Origin: Bacteroidales bacterium
Lineage (GTDB): Bacteria; Bacteroidota; Bacteroidia; Bacteroidales; G3-4614
Direction of reading: 5' to 3'
DNA: 41,743 nt
Assembly (NCBI GenBank): GCA_017935575.1
Contig: JAGBHI010000078.1
Location: forward strand, 1-41,743
Below are positions 16,412 through 24,836 of the stretch, piece by piece. The translations under genes were made by a program, and so were the position numbers. Position 1 is the stretch's first letter. The number at the start of each line of letters is the position of its first letter. The notes beneath the pieces were generated by a model that had not been told where the DNA came from, made no database searches, and saw only the letters and a list, made by a program, of their open reading frames with translations.

Positions 16412-17478
16412 TGGATGTAATAATAGTATCACCATCGCTTGATACCACTCAAAATGTGAGTGGAATATCTTCTGTAACACAATTTATAATCAATAATAAC
16501 CCCACTCAAAACTATATCCATTTTGAACAGGGTAAAAAAGATAATGAGCCCGGGGGTATTCGTCGCGTATTTCCTTTAATTGCAAAGTTAAGAGAGTGGA
16601 AAAAGCTATTGGCAACATATCCTCAAGCAACTATTCATTACAATTTTCCGCTATCAAAGGCATCAATAATTCGCGATGTGCCATTTATTAAATATGCACA
16701 ACACGAAAACCGAAAAATAGTTATACACCTTCATGGCGGTGTATATCTTACCTCTGAAAAGATACCATCATATCTCAATACAATGCTTAAAATGGTCTTT
16801 AACGAGACAACACCCATCATAACATTGAGCGAAATGGAGCGTAGAGCAATAGTTGATCGTTATGCGTTAAAAAATATATCGGTTCTCCCTAATTGTGTTG
16901 ATATAAAGGATTATCCCATAAAAAGCGAGTGTAACAGTAAAAGAGAGCTGACATTAGGTTATATGGGTCGCATAACAAAAGAGAAGGGTATGGAGTATCT
17001 TCTAAAAGCGTGCAAGAGTTTAAAGAAAGATAGCATACCCTTTAAACTTATGTTAGCTGGTAAAGAGGATATCCAAGATGAGTATATACCTCGCTTTAAA
17101 GAGAGTTTGGCAGATGATTTTATATACACCGGAGTTGTATCGGGAGAGAAAAAAGATGAATTTATAAATAAATTAGATCTTTTTGTATTACCTTCGTTTT
17201 TTGAGGGGTTACCAATGTCGCTTTTAGAGTGTATGGCGCAAGGTGTTGTACCTATAACAACTGATGTAGGTTCAATATCAGATGTTGTGTCAGATGGAAC
17301 AAATGGAATATTTATAGCGGTAAAAGATTCTATCTCAATATACAATGCTGTATGTGAATTGGATAGAGATAGAGAAAAACTAAATAAATTTTCTCATGAG
17401 GCTTATAAAACAATAAAATTGAAGTTCTCGCCTGATGAGTATATAAAACAATTGAATAATATATATAATAAGGCATAA
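16411..17478 (+). CDS. Family 4 glycosyltransferase
   Basis: A 355-residue GT-B enzyme. It shows the opening IIVSPSLDTTQNVSGIS, an acceptor-side HLHGGVY segment, the donor domain start LGYMGRITKEKGMEYLLKA, and the EX7E motif as EGLPMSLLE (Glu265 and Glu273). It starts on the last base of the wzi stop codon, so translation is coupled, and is followed after one base by the WecG-type transferase. Together these late genes probably add the first sugars of the repeat unit on the lipid carrier. Sugar specificity is not readable. Confidence 0.9.
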   Translation: MDVIIVSPSLDTTQNVSGISSVTQFIINNNPTQNYIHFEQGKKDNEPGGIRRVFPLIAKLREWKKLLATYPQATIHYNFPLSKASIIRDVPFIKYAQHENRKIVIHLHGGVYLTSEKIPSYLNTMLKMVFNETTPIITLSEMERRAIVDRYALKNISVLPNCVDIKDYPIKSECNSKRELTLGYMGRITKEKGMEYLLKACKSLKKDSIPFKLMLAGKEDIQDEYIPRFKESLADDFIYTGVVSGEKKDEFINKLDLFVLPSFFEGLPMSLLECMAQGVVPITTDVGSISDVVSDGTNGIFIAVKDSISIYNAVCELDRDREKLNKFSHEAYKTIKLKFSPDEYIKQLNNIYNKA

Positions 17479-17479
17479 T

Positions 17480-18205
17480 ATGTTGCGATTAAAAGAGTTG
17501 AATATTGTTGAGAGCAGAGAGGTGTTGTCAGCTTTGCCCCAAGGAAAAAAGATGATAAACACTATTAATGCGCATAGCTATAATACTGCATTAAAGGATA
17601 CACTCTTTGCTGAAGCTCTTAAAAATTGCGATGCCTTAATTCCTGATGGGGCAAGCATTGTAAAGGCTTGTAAATTCTTAAAAGCAAAATCGCGTCCAAT
17701 TGAGCGTATAGCAGGTTGGGATTTGTTTATTCTTGAGATGGAGCGTTTGAGCAAAAACGGCGGAGGAGTCTGCTTTTTTATGGGAAGTACCAATGAGGTT
17801 TTGTCTTTAATAAAAGAACGTGCAGCTAAAGATTATCCAAATATCATAGTTAAAACCTATTCACCTCCCTATAAACCTCAATTTTCTGATGAGGATAACA
17901 AAGAGATTATATCTCAAATAAATCAGGCAAAGCCCGATCTTTTGTGGATTGGAATGACAGCACCCAAACAAGAGAAATGGGTATATGAGAATTGGGATAA
18001 ATTATATATCTCTTGCCATGTGGGAACAATAGGTGCGGTATTTGATTTTTATGCCGGAACAGTAAAACGCGCCCCTATTTGGTGGCAACGCCATAGCTTA
18101 GAGTGGTTATATCGTCTTTTAAAAGAACCAAAGCGTATGTGGAGACGATATATAATAGGGAATACACTATTTTTGTACAATATTTTACGAGAAAATAGAT
18201 ATTAA
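17480..18205 (+). CDS. WecG/TagA/CpsF family (GT26) glycosyltransferase
   Basis: A 241-residue GT26 enzyme. Family marks are INAHSYN (residues 29-35), IPDGASIVKA (54-63), FFMGSTNEV, GMTAPKQEKW and the C-terminal GAVFDFYAGTVKRAPIWWQR followed by a basic amphipathic membrane-binding tail. WecG and TagA add N-acetylmannosamine or its uronate as the second sugar on an undecaprenyl-linked N-acetylglucosamine. This points to an initiating enzyme encoded elsewhere, since none is in the cluster. It is the last gene before a 256-base gap. Confidence 0.92.
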   Translation: MLRLKELNIVESREVLSALPQGKKMINTINAHSYNTALKDTLFAEALKNCDALIPDGASIVKACKFLKAKSRPIERIAGWDLFILEMERLSKNGGGVCFFMGSTNEVLSLIKERAAKDYPNIIVKTYSPPYKPQFSDEDNKEIISQINQAKPDLLWIGMTAPKQEKWVYENWDKLYISCHVGTIGAVFDFYAGTVKRAPIWWQRHSLEWLYRLLKEPKRMWRRYIIGNTLFLYNILRENRY

Positions 18206-18316
18206 TTAACATTGCATAGAAGGCTAAGTATAAGAATGTTTGGTAGGTTATATCTACTTCTTTGAGAAAGATACTCAGAGCCCTTTTTAGTCTCTCTCTT
18301 TTCTTGTACGTTGCGA

Positions 18317-18426
18317 TTTATGGAAATAGATTAACAAAAATTAACTATTTTATGGAAGTAGAAAGTTAGATTTTTGCTTATTTATGGAAATAGATTAAGA
18401 AAAATTTGCTATTTTATGGAAATAGA
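18317..18426 (+). repeat. Tandem array: four TTTATGGAARTAGA motifs at exact 32-base period
   Basis: The 14-base motif starts at 18317, 18349, 18381 and 18413, exactly 32 bases apart. Copies 1 and 3 also share most of the following 18 bases, so the true unit may be 64 bases. Copies 2 and 4 sit in a partial palindrome (CTATTTTATGGAAATAG in copy 4). The array lies 36 bases before the acetyltransferase ATG and no gene overlaps it. The rest of 18206-18461 has no gene, no clear terminator and no exact -7 element; TATTTTAG at about 18429 is one mismatch away. Confidence 0.85.
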
Positions 18427-18461
18427 ACTATTTTAGTTGATAAGTAATAATATTAGACAAT

Positions 18462-19091
18462 ATGGGATTAAAAGAAAAACTAAGGAATAACTTTATAATA
18501 AGAGGAGTATATTTTCTATTTCGCGATTATTTTTGGGACTGTCGCAGAAGTAGATTTGGCTATATAGCAGACGATGTAACATTGATGCCTCCTTTAAGAA
18601 TAAGTAATCCGGAGAATGTCTATATATATGAAGATAATTTTTTGCGTAATGCCGATATAATGGTAACAAACGCAAAATTTATAATGAATGCACATTGTAT
18701 GGCATCTGAAGGGTTGAGAGTTACAACCGGAAACCATGCAATGGTTTTAGGTCGTTTTTCATCAACAATTACTGAAGACGAAAAGCCTAAAGGATTAGAT
18801 AAAGATGTAGTTGTTGAATCAGATGTTTGGTTAGGACGTAATGTTACTATACTTTCGGGAGTAACAATTGGAAGAGGTGCTACAATAGGAGCATGTTCTT
18901 TGGTAAGTAAAGATATTCCACCATATTGTGTGGCAGTGGGAGTGCCTGCAAAGCCTATAAAATTTAAATGGACAATAGATGAGATTCTCTATCACGAAGA
19001 GCAACTATATCCCGAAACTGAAAGATACACACGTGAGCAACTTGAAAAGTTATTTGCTGACATTAAAGCAAAATATCCTAATATAAAATAG
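18462..19091 (+). CDS. Hexapeptide-repeat (left-handed beta-helix) acyltransferase
   Basis: A 209-residue trimeric acyltransferase of the LbH/WcaF-CatB type. Repeats with a Val/Ile every sixth residue are visible from about residue 40 and are clearest in VVVESDVWLGRNVTILSGVT and the following IGRGATIGACSLVSKDI. The TTGNHAM segment (about residues 87-93) offers the catalytic His, and VAVGVPAKPIKFKW is the usual exit. It likely O-acetylates a sugar of the neighbouring polysaccharide, probably with acetyl-CoA. It is set apart from the cluster by the 256-base gap with the 32-base repeat array, so it may be separately regulated. Confidence 0.88.
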   Translation: MGLKEKLRNNFIIRGVYFLFRDYFWDCRRSRFGYIADDVTLMPPLRISNPENVYIYEDNFLRNADIMVTNAKFIMNAHCMASEGLRVTTGNHAMVLGRFSSTITEDEKPKGLDKDVVVESDVWLGRNVTILSGVTIGRGATIGACSLVSKDIPPYCVAVGVPAKPIKFKWTIDEILYHEEQLYPETERYTREQLEKLFADIKAKYPNIK

Positions 19092-19103
19092 CATCAAATC
19101 TAT

Positions 19104-19152
19104 ACCTCAGATGGGGTTTACTATATTTAATTATACTCTCCTAATCTGAGGT
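19104..19152. terminator. Probable bidirectional terminator between the acetyltransferase and rodA
   Basis: ACCTCAGAT at 19104-19112 pairs perfectly with ATCTGAGGT at 19144-19152 around a long 31-base loop. It sits between two convergent genes. The T-rich tract after it is interrupted, so strength is uncertain. Confidence 0.5.
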
Positions 19153-19155
19153 TTA

Positions 19156-20604
19156 TTATATTCTTCCTGTCCTTGAAGTGTCAATTCGTAACAGCGTAAA
19201 CAGTAGTATTGTAAAGCCCCATAACGATGAACCTCCGTATGAGAAGAAGGGTAGGGGAATACCAATTACGGGCGATATACCCAATACCATACCTACATTT
19301 ATGGCAAGGTGGAATGTAAATATTGATGCAACGCAATAACCGTAAATTCGTCCGAATGCATCGCGCTGTCTTTCCGATATATATATTATGCGTAGTATAA
19401 GTGCTGTGTATAGTATTAACAATGCTGTTGAGCCTAAAAATCCTAACTCTTCTCCTACTGTACAGAATATAAAATCGGTATCTTGCTCAGGAACATATTT
19501 CAGTTTAGTTTGGGTTCCTGCCAAATAACCTTTCCCCAAGAAACCTCCTGAGCCTATGGCTATTTTTGATTGGTTTACATTGTATCCTGCTCCTCGAGGG
19601 TCATCTTCCATTCCAAACGATACTTTTATTCGGGCTTGTTGGTGTGGCTCCAGAACCGAATTGAATATATAATTTACCGAGAAAAGGAATATTATTGATA
19701 ATATTGCAACAGCTATAGGTTGTAACAGTTTTGCTGAATTTACTTTTAGCGATAGTATAAATGTATATATGCTGTTTATTGCAATTGCCACGTATAGGGT
19801 GTATGCCCAATTTACAGGTGTAAATATATTTGTTATACCTGCTACCAAAGCGCATGCAAGTGTAATATATAACATAATTCTGAAAGCCCCTCTCTTATTA
19901 TATTTTGAAGAGGTCATTATTATCAATACTATATTTGTCAGTAGTAATACAAAAAACTCTCCAACAGGAGTTATTCCCCAATAGGTTTCGGCATATTTCA
20001 GAGCCAATATAAAGTATGTAATTGACCCTATACCTGCAAGCAAAATCAGTCCCGACATTCCCTCTCTGAAAAGAACCAATACAAAAGCTAAATAAACAAG
20101 AGCAGTTCCTGTCTCCTTTTGCAGAATTATTATAAGTAGCGGAACAACAATAATAAGTATTGCCCGTATCATATTTTCGGGACGTTTCAATATAAAGTTA
20201 TATGCACTCATAAACCGAGCTAAACAGAGTGCTACGGCAAATTTAGAGAACTCGGCAGGCTGTATGCTGACAGGTCCCATTACTATCCATGAGTGAGAAC
20301 CTTTTACATTGGGAGCTATGAATATCGTCAGTATAAGAATTAATATGGTTACTGCATATATGGGATAGGCATATGCCTCTAAAAGCCGCGTGTCAAACAT
20401 CATTATAACAAATGCTACAATACAGGCACACCCAATCCATAGCAATTGCTTGCCGGCTCTTCCGTCAAGGCTGAATATTGAAGTGCCATCGTAATTATAG
20501 CTTGCTGCATATATACTAAACCACCCCCACAAAACAAGGAGTAGGTATATGACCACTGTAGGTTTGTCTATTAGTGCAAATATGTTAGTGTTTCTTGACT
20601 CCAC
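19156..20604 (-). CDS. rodA: Rod-shape peptidoglycan glycosyltransferase RodA
   Basis: A 482-residue SEDS-family inner-membrane enzyme that polymerises lipid II into glycan strands for cell elongation, working with PBP2. About ten membrane segments are visible, with the family motifs SIQPAEFSKFA, the catalytic-region EQDTDFIFCTVGEELGF and PVIGIPLPFFSYGGSS. It is longer than many proteobacterial RodA proteins, with extra hydrophobic segments in the middle, as I recall for Bacteroidetes. It overlaps the 3' end of mrdA by 20 bases and ends the mre operon. Confidence 0.95.
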   Translation of the reverse strand: MESRNTNIFALIDKPTVVIYLLLVLWGWFSIYAASYNYDGTSIFSLDGRAGKQLLWIGCACIVAFVIMMFDTRLLEAYAYPIYAVTILILILTIFIAPNVKGSHSWIVMGPVSIQPAEFSKFAVALCLARFMSAYNFILKRPENMIRAILIIVVPLLIIILQKETGTALVYLAFVLVLFREGMSGLILLAGIGSITYFILALKYAETYWGITPVGEFFVLLLTNIVLIIMTSSKYNKRGAFRIMLYITLACALVAGITNIFTPVNWAYTLYVAIAINSIYTFILSLKVNSAKLLQPIAVAILSIIFLFSVNYIFNSVLEPHQQARIKVSFGMEDDPRGAGYNVNQSKIAIGSGGFLGKGYLAGTQTKLKYVPEQDTDFIFCTVGEELGFLGSTALLILYTALILRIIYISERQRDAFGRIYGYCVASIFTFHLAINVGMVLGISPVIGIPLPFFSYGGSSLWGFTILLFTLLRIDTSRTGRI

Positions 20605-22447
20605 TGTATATTATTGTATTTGATGTTGCCATTCGCTTTTCAAGCTCTTTGCGATTTGTGGCAATCGTGTCGTTAAGGTATTTCTCTATCATAAGGCTTC
20701 CTATGGGTACGGCATAGGTTGCCCCAAATCCTGCATTCTCAACATAAACGGCTATGGCAATTTTAGGATTGTTGCGAGGAGCAAATCCCATAAAAGCCGA
20801 GTGGTCTCGTCCGTGAGGGTTTTGTGCTGTTCCTGTTTTACCGCAAAGGTCAGTTCCCTCTATCTCTCCTATGCGACATGTTCCTTCTGTTACTGCCATT
20901 CTCATTCCCTCAACAATATCTTCGTAATGTTTTGAATCAACCATTGTCTTATGAGGGGTTGTATATGTTGAGTCAATAATTGTATCTTGTATCTCTTTTA
21001 CTACATGAGGGGTATAATAGTAACCTCTGTTTGCTATGGTTGCCGATAGGTTTGCAATTTGCAATGGTGTAGCAAGAACCTCTCCCTGACCTATAGCTAC
21101 AGATATTATTGTAAGAGCACGCCAGCGACCTTTACTGTAATATTTATCGTAATATTCGCTATTTGGTATAAAACCTCGTTTCTCTCCGGGTAGGTCAATT
21201 CCTAATTTATATCCGTATCCCATTGATACGATATAATCTTTCCAAAGAGTAAAGGCTTCGTCGGTTCGCTCATATTTTTTTCTGTTATCAAGCATCGCTT
21301 TAAATCCATAACAGAAGTATGCGTTACATGATGTTGCTAATGCCGGTTTCATTGCAATTGGTGCGGGGTGGGCATGACAACCAACCTTTAATTTGCCCGA
21401 TATAAAACCACCATAGCAGGGATATAAAGTATTCAAATTAGTTATTCCCTCTTGTAAAAATATTAGCGACTGCGTGGGCTTAAATGTAGAACCCGGAGGA
21501 TATACTCCCATTATAGTGCGGTCGTATAGGGGTTTGTATTTATCTGAAACAAGTTTGGCATAATTCTTACCGCGTTCACGTCCGACAAGAGTTGAGGGCT
21601 TGTATGTGGGTGCAGAAACCAATGCAAGTATCTCTCCTGTTGATGGCTCAATAGCTACTATTGCTCCAATTTTATTTTGCATCAGATATTCTCCATATGC
21701 CTGTAACTCGGCATCAATTGATAGAGTCAAATTTTTTCCGGATATAGGAGCAACATTGTATATTCCGTCTTCATACTCACCTTTAATTCTACCACGTGCA
21801 TCACGAAGTAGTATCTCAACGCCTTTTTCTCCCCTTAAATATCTTTCGTACGATTTTTCTATTCCTAAATCACCTGTATAATCGCCAGCTTTATAGTAGG
21901 CATCATTTGCAATATCGGTAGCCGATACCTCTCTGATGTTTCCTAATAATGAGCCCGCTATATCGTAGTTGTATTGTCGTATAATTCTATTCTGAACGTA
22001 TATCCCGGAGAATTTATACAATACCTCTTGTAATCGGCCATACTCTTCGGCTGACATCTGAGATATCAGAACCTGAGGCGTATATGATGAATAACCCGGA
22101 TTATATCGTCTGTCCTTCATTCGGGCAACGCGTGTGTCAAACTCCTCTTTGGTTATATCTATTGCCTGACAAAATGCCAATGTGTCAAAATCTTTAACCT
22201 CTCGGGGTATCATCATTACATCATATGCAGGCTGATTATATACGACAAGGCGTCCTTCTCGGTCATATATTAATCCTCTTGAAGGGTATTGAGTTTTTCT
22301 TAAAAACGCATTTCCTTCAGCATGACGGCGATAGTCAGTATCTACCACCTGTAGCATAAATAGGCGTATAATATATATAAGTGCAATTGTAACAACAATT
22401 CCACCAATTATATATTTTCGTTTTTCAAGATTGTAATCTTTTCTCAT
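20585..22447 (-). CDS. mrdA: Penicillin-binding protein 2, elongation transpeptidase
   Basis: A 620-residue class B PBP that cross-links new peptidoglycan during elongation as partner of RodA. One N-terminal membrane anchor (residues 12-32) leads to the PBP dimerisation domain beginning YPSRGLIYDREG. The transpeptidase motifs are all present: Ser320-Thr-Phe-Lys323, Ser373-Cys-Asn375 and Lys537-Thr-Gly539. It overlaps mreD by four bases upstream and rodA by 20 downstream, so translation is coupled through the operon. Confidence 0.96.
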   Translation of the reverse strand: MRKDYNLEKRKYIIGGIVVTIALIYIIRLFMLQVVDTDYRRHAEGNAFLRKTQYPSRGLIYDREGRLVVYNQPAYDVMMIPREVKDFDTLAFCQAIDITKEEFDTRVARMKDRRYNPGYSSYTPQVLISQMSAEEYGRLQEVLYKFSGIYVQNRIIRQYNYDIAGSLLGNIREVSATDIANDAYYKAGDYTGDLGIEKSYERYLRGEKGVEILLRDARGRIKGEYEDGIYNVAPISGKNLTLSIDAELQAYGEYLMQNKIGAIVAIEPSTGEILALVSAPTYKPSTLVGRERGKNYAKLVSDKYKPLYDRTIMGVYPPGSTFKPTQSLIFLQEGITNLNTLYPCYGGFISGKLKVGCHAHPAPIAMKPALATSCNAYFCYGFKAMLDNRKKYERTDEAFTLWKDYIVSMGYGYKLGIDLPGEKRGFIPNSEYYDKYYSKGRWRALTIISVAIGQGEVLATPLQIANLSATIANRGYYYTPHVVKEIQDTIIDSTYTTPHKTMVDSKHYEDIVEGMRMAVTEGTCRIGEIEGTDLCGKTGTAQNPHGRDHSAFMGFAPRNNPKIAIAVYVENAGFGATYAVPIGSLMIEKYLNDTIATNRKELEKRMATSNTIIYSGVKKH

Positions 22448-22956
22448 CTCTTCTCCTTAAATATAAACTCTGCAGCCATTACTGTTATAAAGGTAAAGAG
22501 TGTGCTGGTAATTACCTTCAACACAAGAGATAGAGGGTTGTAGAGAGAGAATGATTGAACAATAAATATGGTTGCTGAGAATGTAAGAGATGTTATTAAT
22601 GCGTAAACTGAAAATGGTGCTGTTCCTAATGAGCGTATTGAAGGATACATTGTCCCGTAATCATCTTCGTGTTGTAACACCAAAGTTATGTAAGGTCTTC
22701 GCATAAATGCAGTTACTACCGATGAAAGAGAATATACACCCGGAGTTGAAAAGAATATATCAATAACAAGCCCCATAACAAAAGCAATACTCATTGTCTT
22801 GTTCGGAGACAATGATACGGGGAGTTTCATTATTAAATATATAAACAAAAATGGTGTGGCACAACCCCAAAGTGTTATGTTACTTAGTATTGTTACTTGT
22901 AAAAGTATCAATACTACTGCAAGAATCAGGTAATATGTAACCGATGTCCTTTTCAT
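22444..22956 (-). CDS. mreD: Rod-shape determining protein MreD
   Basis: A 170-residue inner-membrane protein with about five hydrophobic segments, of the size and topology of MreD, the membrane member of the MreBCD elongasome. Sequence conservation in this family is low (the PLSLSPNKTMSIAFVMGLVI-like Pro/Gly pattern is visible), so the call leans on position: it overlaps mreC and mrdA by four bases each. Confidence 0.9.
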   Translation of the reverse strand: MKRTSVTYYLILAVVLILLQVTILSNITLWGCATPFLFIYLIMKLPVSLSPNKTMSIAFVMGLVIDIFFSTPGVYSLSSVVTAFMRRPYITLVLQHEDDYGTMYPSIRSLGTAPFSVYALITSLTFSATIFIVQSFSLYNPLSLVLKVITSTLFTFITVMAAEFIFKEKR

Positions 22957-23795
22957 TTCTTATCTATACTCTCCAAAGAGTCCTTCTCTTCGCGTTGAGG
23001 ATTGTCTATAATAGCAACATCGCCAAGTCTGAAATAGTCGGTTGAAAGTTTAACTTTTAAAGCATAAAAGTTATCGTTTTTCTCTTTTGAATACTCTTGA
23101 ACTGTTCCTATCATTATACCCTCAGGAAAGACCGAAGAGTAACCACTCGTTACAATTGAATCTCCAATATTGAACTCCACGTGGCGAGGTAGTTCCTCTA
23201 ATCGTGCATATTCAGGAGATAATCCGTCCCAAACAAGAGAACCAAAATATCCGCTCTCTTTCAGTTTGCAACTAATTCTCAACTTAGGGTTAAGTATTGT
23301 TATTACTAATGCATAATTATCAGATACTGAACTGACTATACCTACAAGTCCTGAACGATTAACAATACCCATTCCCTCTTTAATGCCATCTTTAGCACCT
23401 CTGTTTATAGTTATATAATTATGGGTATTGGAGGTTGTTGCATTTACAACTTGAGCTGTTCCGTATATATGTTGAGGGGTTAATCCTCCTTGTAGATTTT
23501 CCTCTTCTTGCAACGAAGCCTTAATTTGTTGCAACTCATTGCGTAATTGGGCATTTTCAACTTGCAATACTGCATTGTTGTATTGTAGCTCGTCATTTAT
23601 TTGGCGTAATCCTACGTAACCGGTAATATTATTAACCATTGAATAATATCTGCCGGCTATACTATTTGCAGAGGTAAAATATATACTCTGTTGATAGGGA
23701 TTAAAACACAACAACAGTATAATCGAGATTGTAATATAAATTACGAAAACGAATATACTGCTATGTGCTATTATAAATTCAATCAACCTGCGCAT
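22953..23795 (-). CDS. mreC: Rod-shape determining protein MreC
   Basis: A 280-residue periplasmic scaffold of the elongasome. One N-terminal membrane segment (about 10-30) is followed by a coiled coil (about 62-100, QINDELQYNNAVLQVENAQL) and two beta domains with the MreC marks RGAKDGIKEGMGIV, VSDNYALVITILNP and the VTSGYSSVFPEGIMIGTV core. It links MreB filaments to PBP2 and RodA. It lies 18 bases after mreB and overlaps mreD by four. Confidence 0.93.
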   Translation of the reverse strand: MRRLIEFIIAHSSIFVFVIYITISIILLLCFNPYQQSIYFTSANSIAGRYYSMVNNITGYVGLRQINDELQYNNAVLQVENAQLRNELQQIKASLQEEENLQGGLTPQHIYGTAQVVNATTSNTHNYITINRGAKDGIKEGMGIVNRSGLVGIVSSVSDNYALVITILNPKLRISCKLKESGYFGSLVWDGLSPEYARLEELPRHVEFNIGDSIVTSGYSSVFPEGIMIGTVQEYSKEKNDNFYALKVKLSTDYFRLGDVAIIDNPQREEKDSLESIDKK

Positions 23796-23813
23796 ATCGC
23801 AAATTAAGAGTTT

Positions 23814-24833
23814 TTATCGCATTAAGAAGTTGAAACGGTCAATATTCTTCAAAGCGATACCTGTTCCTTTTGCAACAGAGTGTAAAGGATCTTCTGCTAT
23901 ATGGAAAGGTATTCCTATTTTATCGGTCAATCGTTTGTCTAAACCTCTCAACAAAGCACCACCTCCTGCCAAATAAACGCCGTTACGAACTATATCGGCA
24001 TATAATTCGGGGGGAGTCTGTTCCAATGCGCTCAATACAGCTGCCTCAATTTTAGATATTGATTTCTCAAGGCAGTGTGCAATCTCTTGGTAGTTTACAG
24101 GGACTTCCATAGGAAGAGCTGTCATTCTGTTAGGACCGTGAACTATATAATCTTCTGGTGGATTATCTAACTCTGTCAAAACCGAACCTACGTTTATTTT
24201 TATCTCTTCGGCTGTTCTCTCTCCAACTCGTACATTGTGTTGACGGCTCATATACTCTTGAATGTCAGATGTAAGGTCGTCTCCGGCTATACGAATTGAT
24301 TTGTTTGAAACTATTCCTCCTAAAGATATTACGGCAATCTCTGTTGTTCCACCACCTATATCAACAATCATGTTTCCTTGTGGGGCTTCAACATCTAAAC
24401 CAATACCTATTGCAGCAGCCATAGGCTCATATATCATATATACGTCACGTCCACCTGCATGCTCGGCTGAGTCGCGTACGGCACGAATTTCAACCTCAGT
24501 ACTACCTGAGGGAATACATACCACCATACGTAATGATGGTGCAAACCAATGTCTGTGAGAATCAACTTTTTTAATCATTCCGCGAATCATCTGCTCTGCT
24601 GCATAAAAGTCAGCAATAACACCATCGCGTAATGGGCGTATTGTTGTGATGTTGGGGTGCGTTTTCCCGTGCATTTGACGAGCAACTTCTCCAACAGCAA
24701 TAAGTTTGTCGGTACGTTTGTCTAACGCAACCACAGATGGTTCGTCAACAATTACCTTGCCGTTTTTTATTATAATAGTATTAGCTGTTCCTAAGTCAAT
24801 AGCTAACTCTTGAGTAAAAGAAAATAGTCCCAT
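23814..24833 (-). CDS. mreB: Rod-shape actin homologue MreB
   Basis: A 339-residue actin-fold ATPase that polymerises under the membrane and directs side-wall synthesis. Nucleotide-binding motifs are clear: AIDLGTANTIII near the N terminus, MIVDIGGGTTEIAVI as phosphate 2, and VYLAGGGALLRGLDKRL as the adenosine motif. The length is standard. It starts three bases after the purH stop, so it is read from the purH promoter or one inside purH. Confidence 0.97.
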   Translation of the reverse strand: MGLFSFTQELAIDLGTANTIIIKNGKVIVDEPSVVALDKRTDKLIAVGEVARQMHGKTHPNITTIRPLRDGVIADFYAAEQMIRGMIKKVDSHRHWFAPSLRMVVCIPSGSTEVEIRAVRDSAEHAGGRDVYMIYEPMAAAIGIGLDVEAPQGNMIVDIGGGTTEIAVISLGGIVSNKSIRIAGDDLTSDIQEYMSRQHNVRVGERTAEEIKINVGSVLTELDNPPEDYIVHGPNRMTALPMEVPVNYQEIAHCLEKSISKIEAAVLSALEQTPPELYADIVRNGVYLAGGGALLRGLDKRLTDKIGIPFHIAEDPLHSVAKGTGIALKNIDRFNFLMR

Positions 24834-24836
24834 TTT

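Noticed and set aside
18317-18444. CRISPR-like array
   Set aside because: The shared part is only 14 bases, two of the spacers are nearly identical, and no cas gene is in the window. A tandem repeat fits better.
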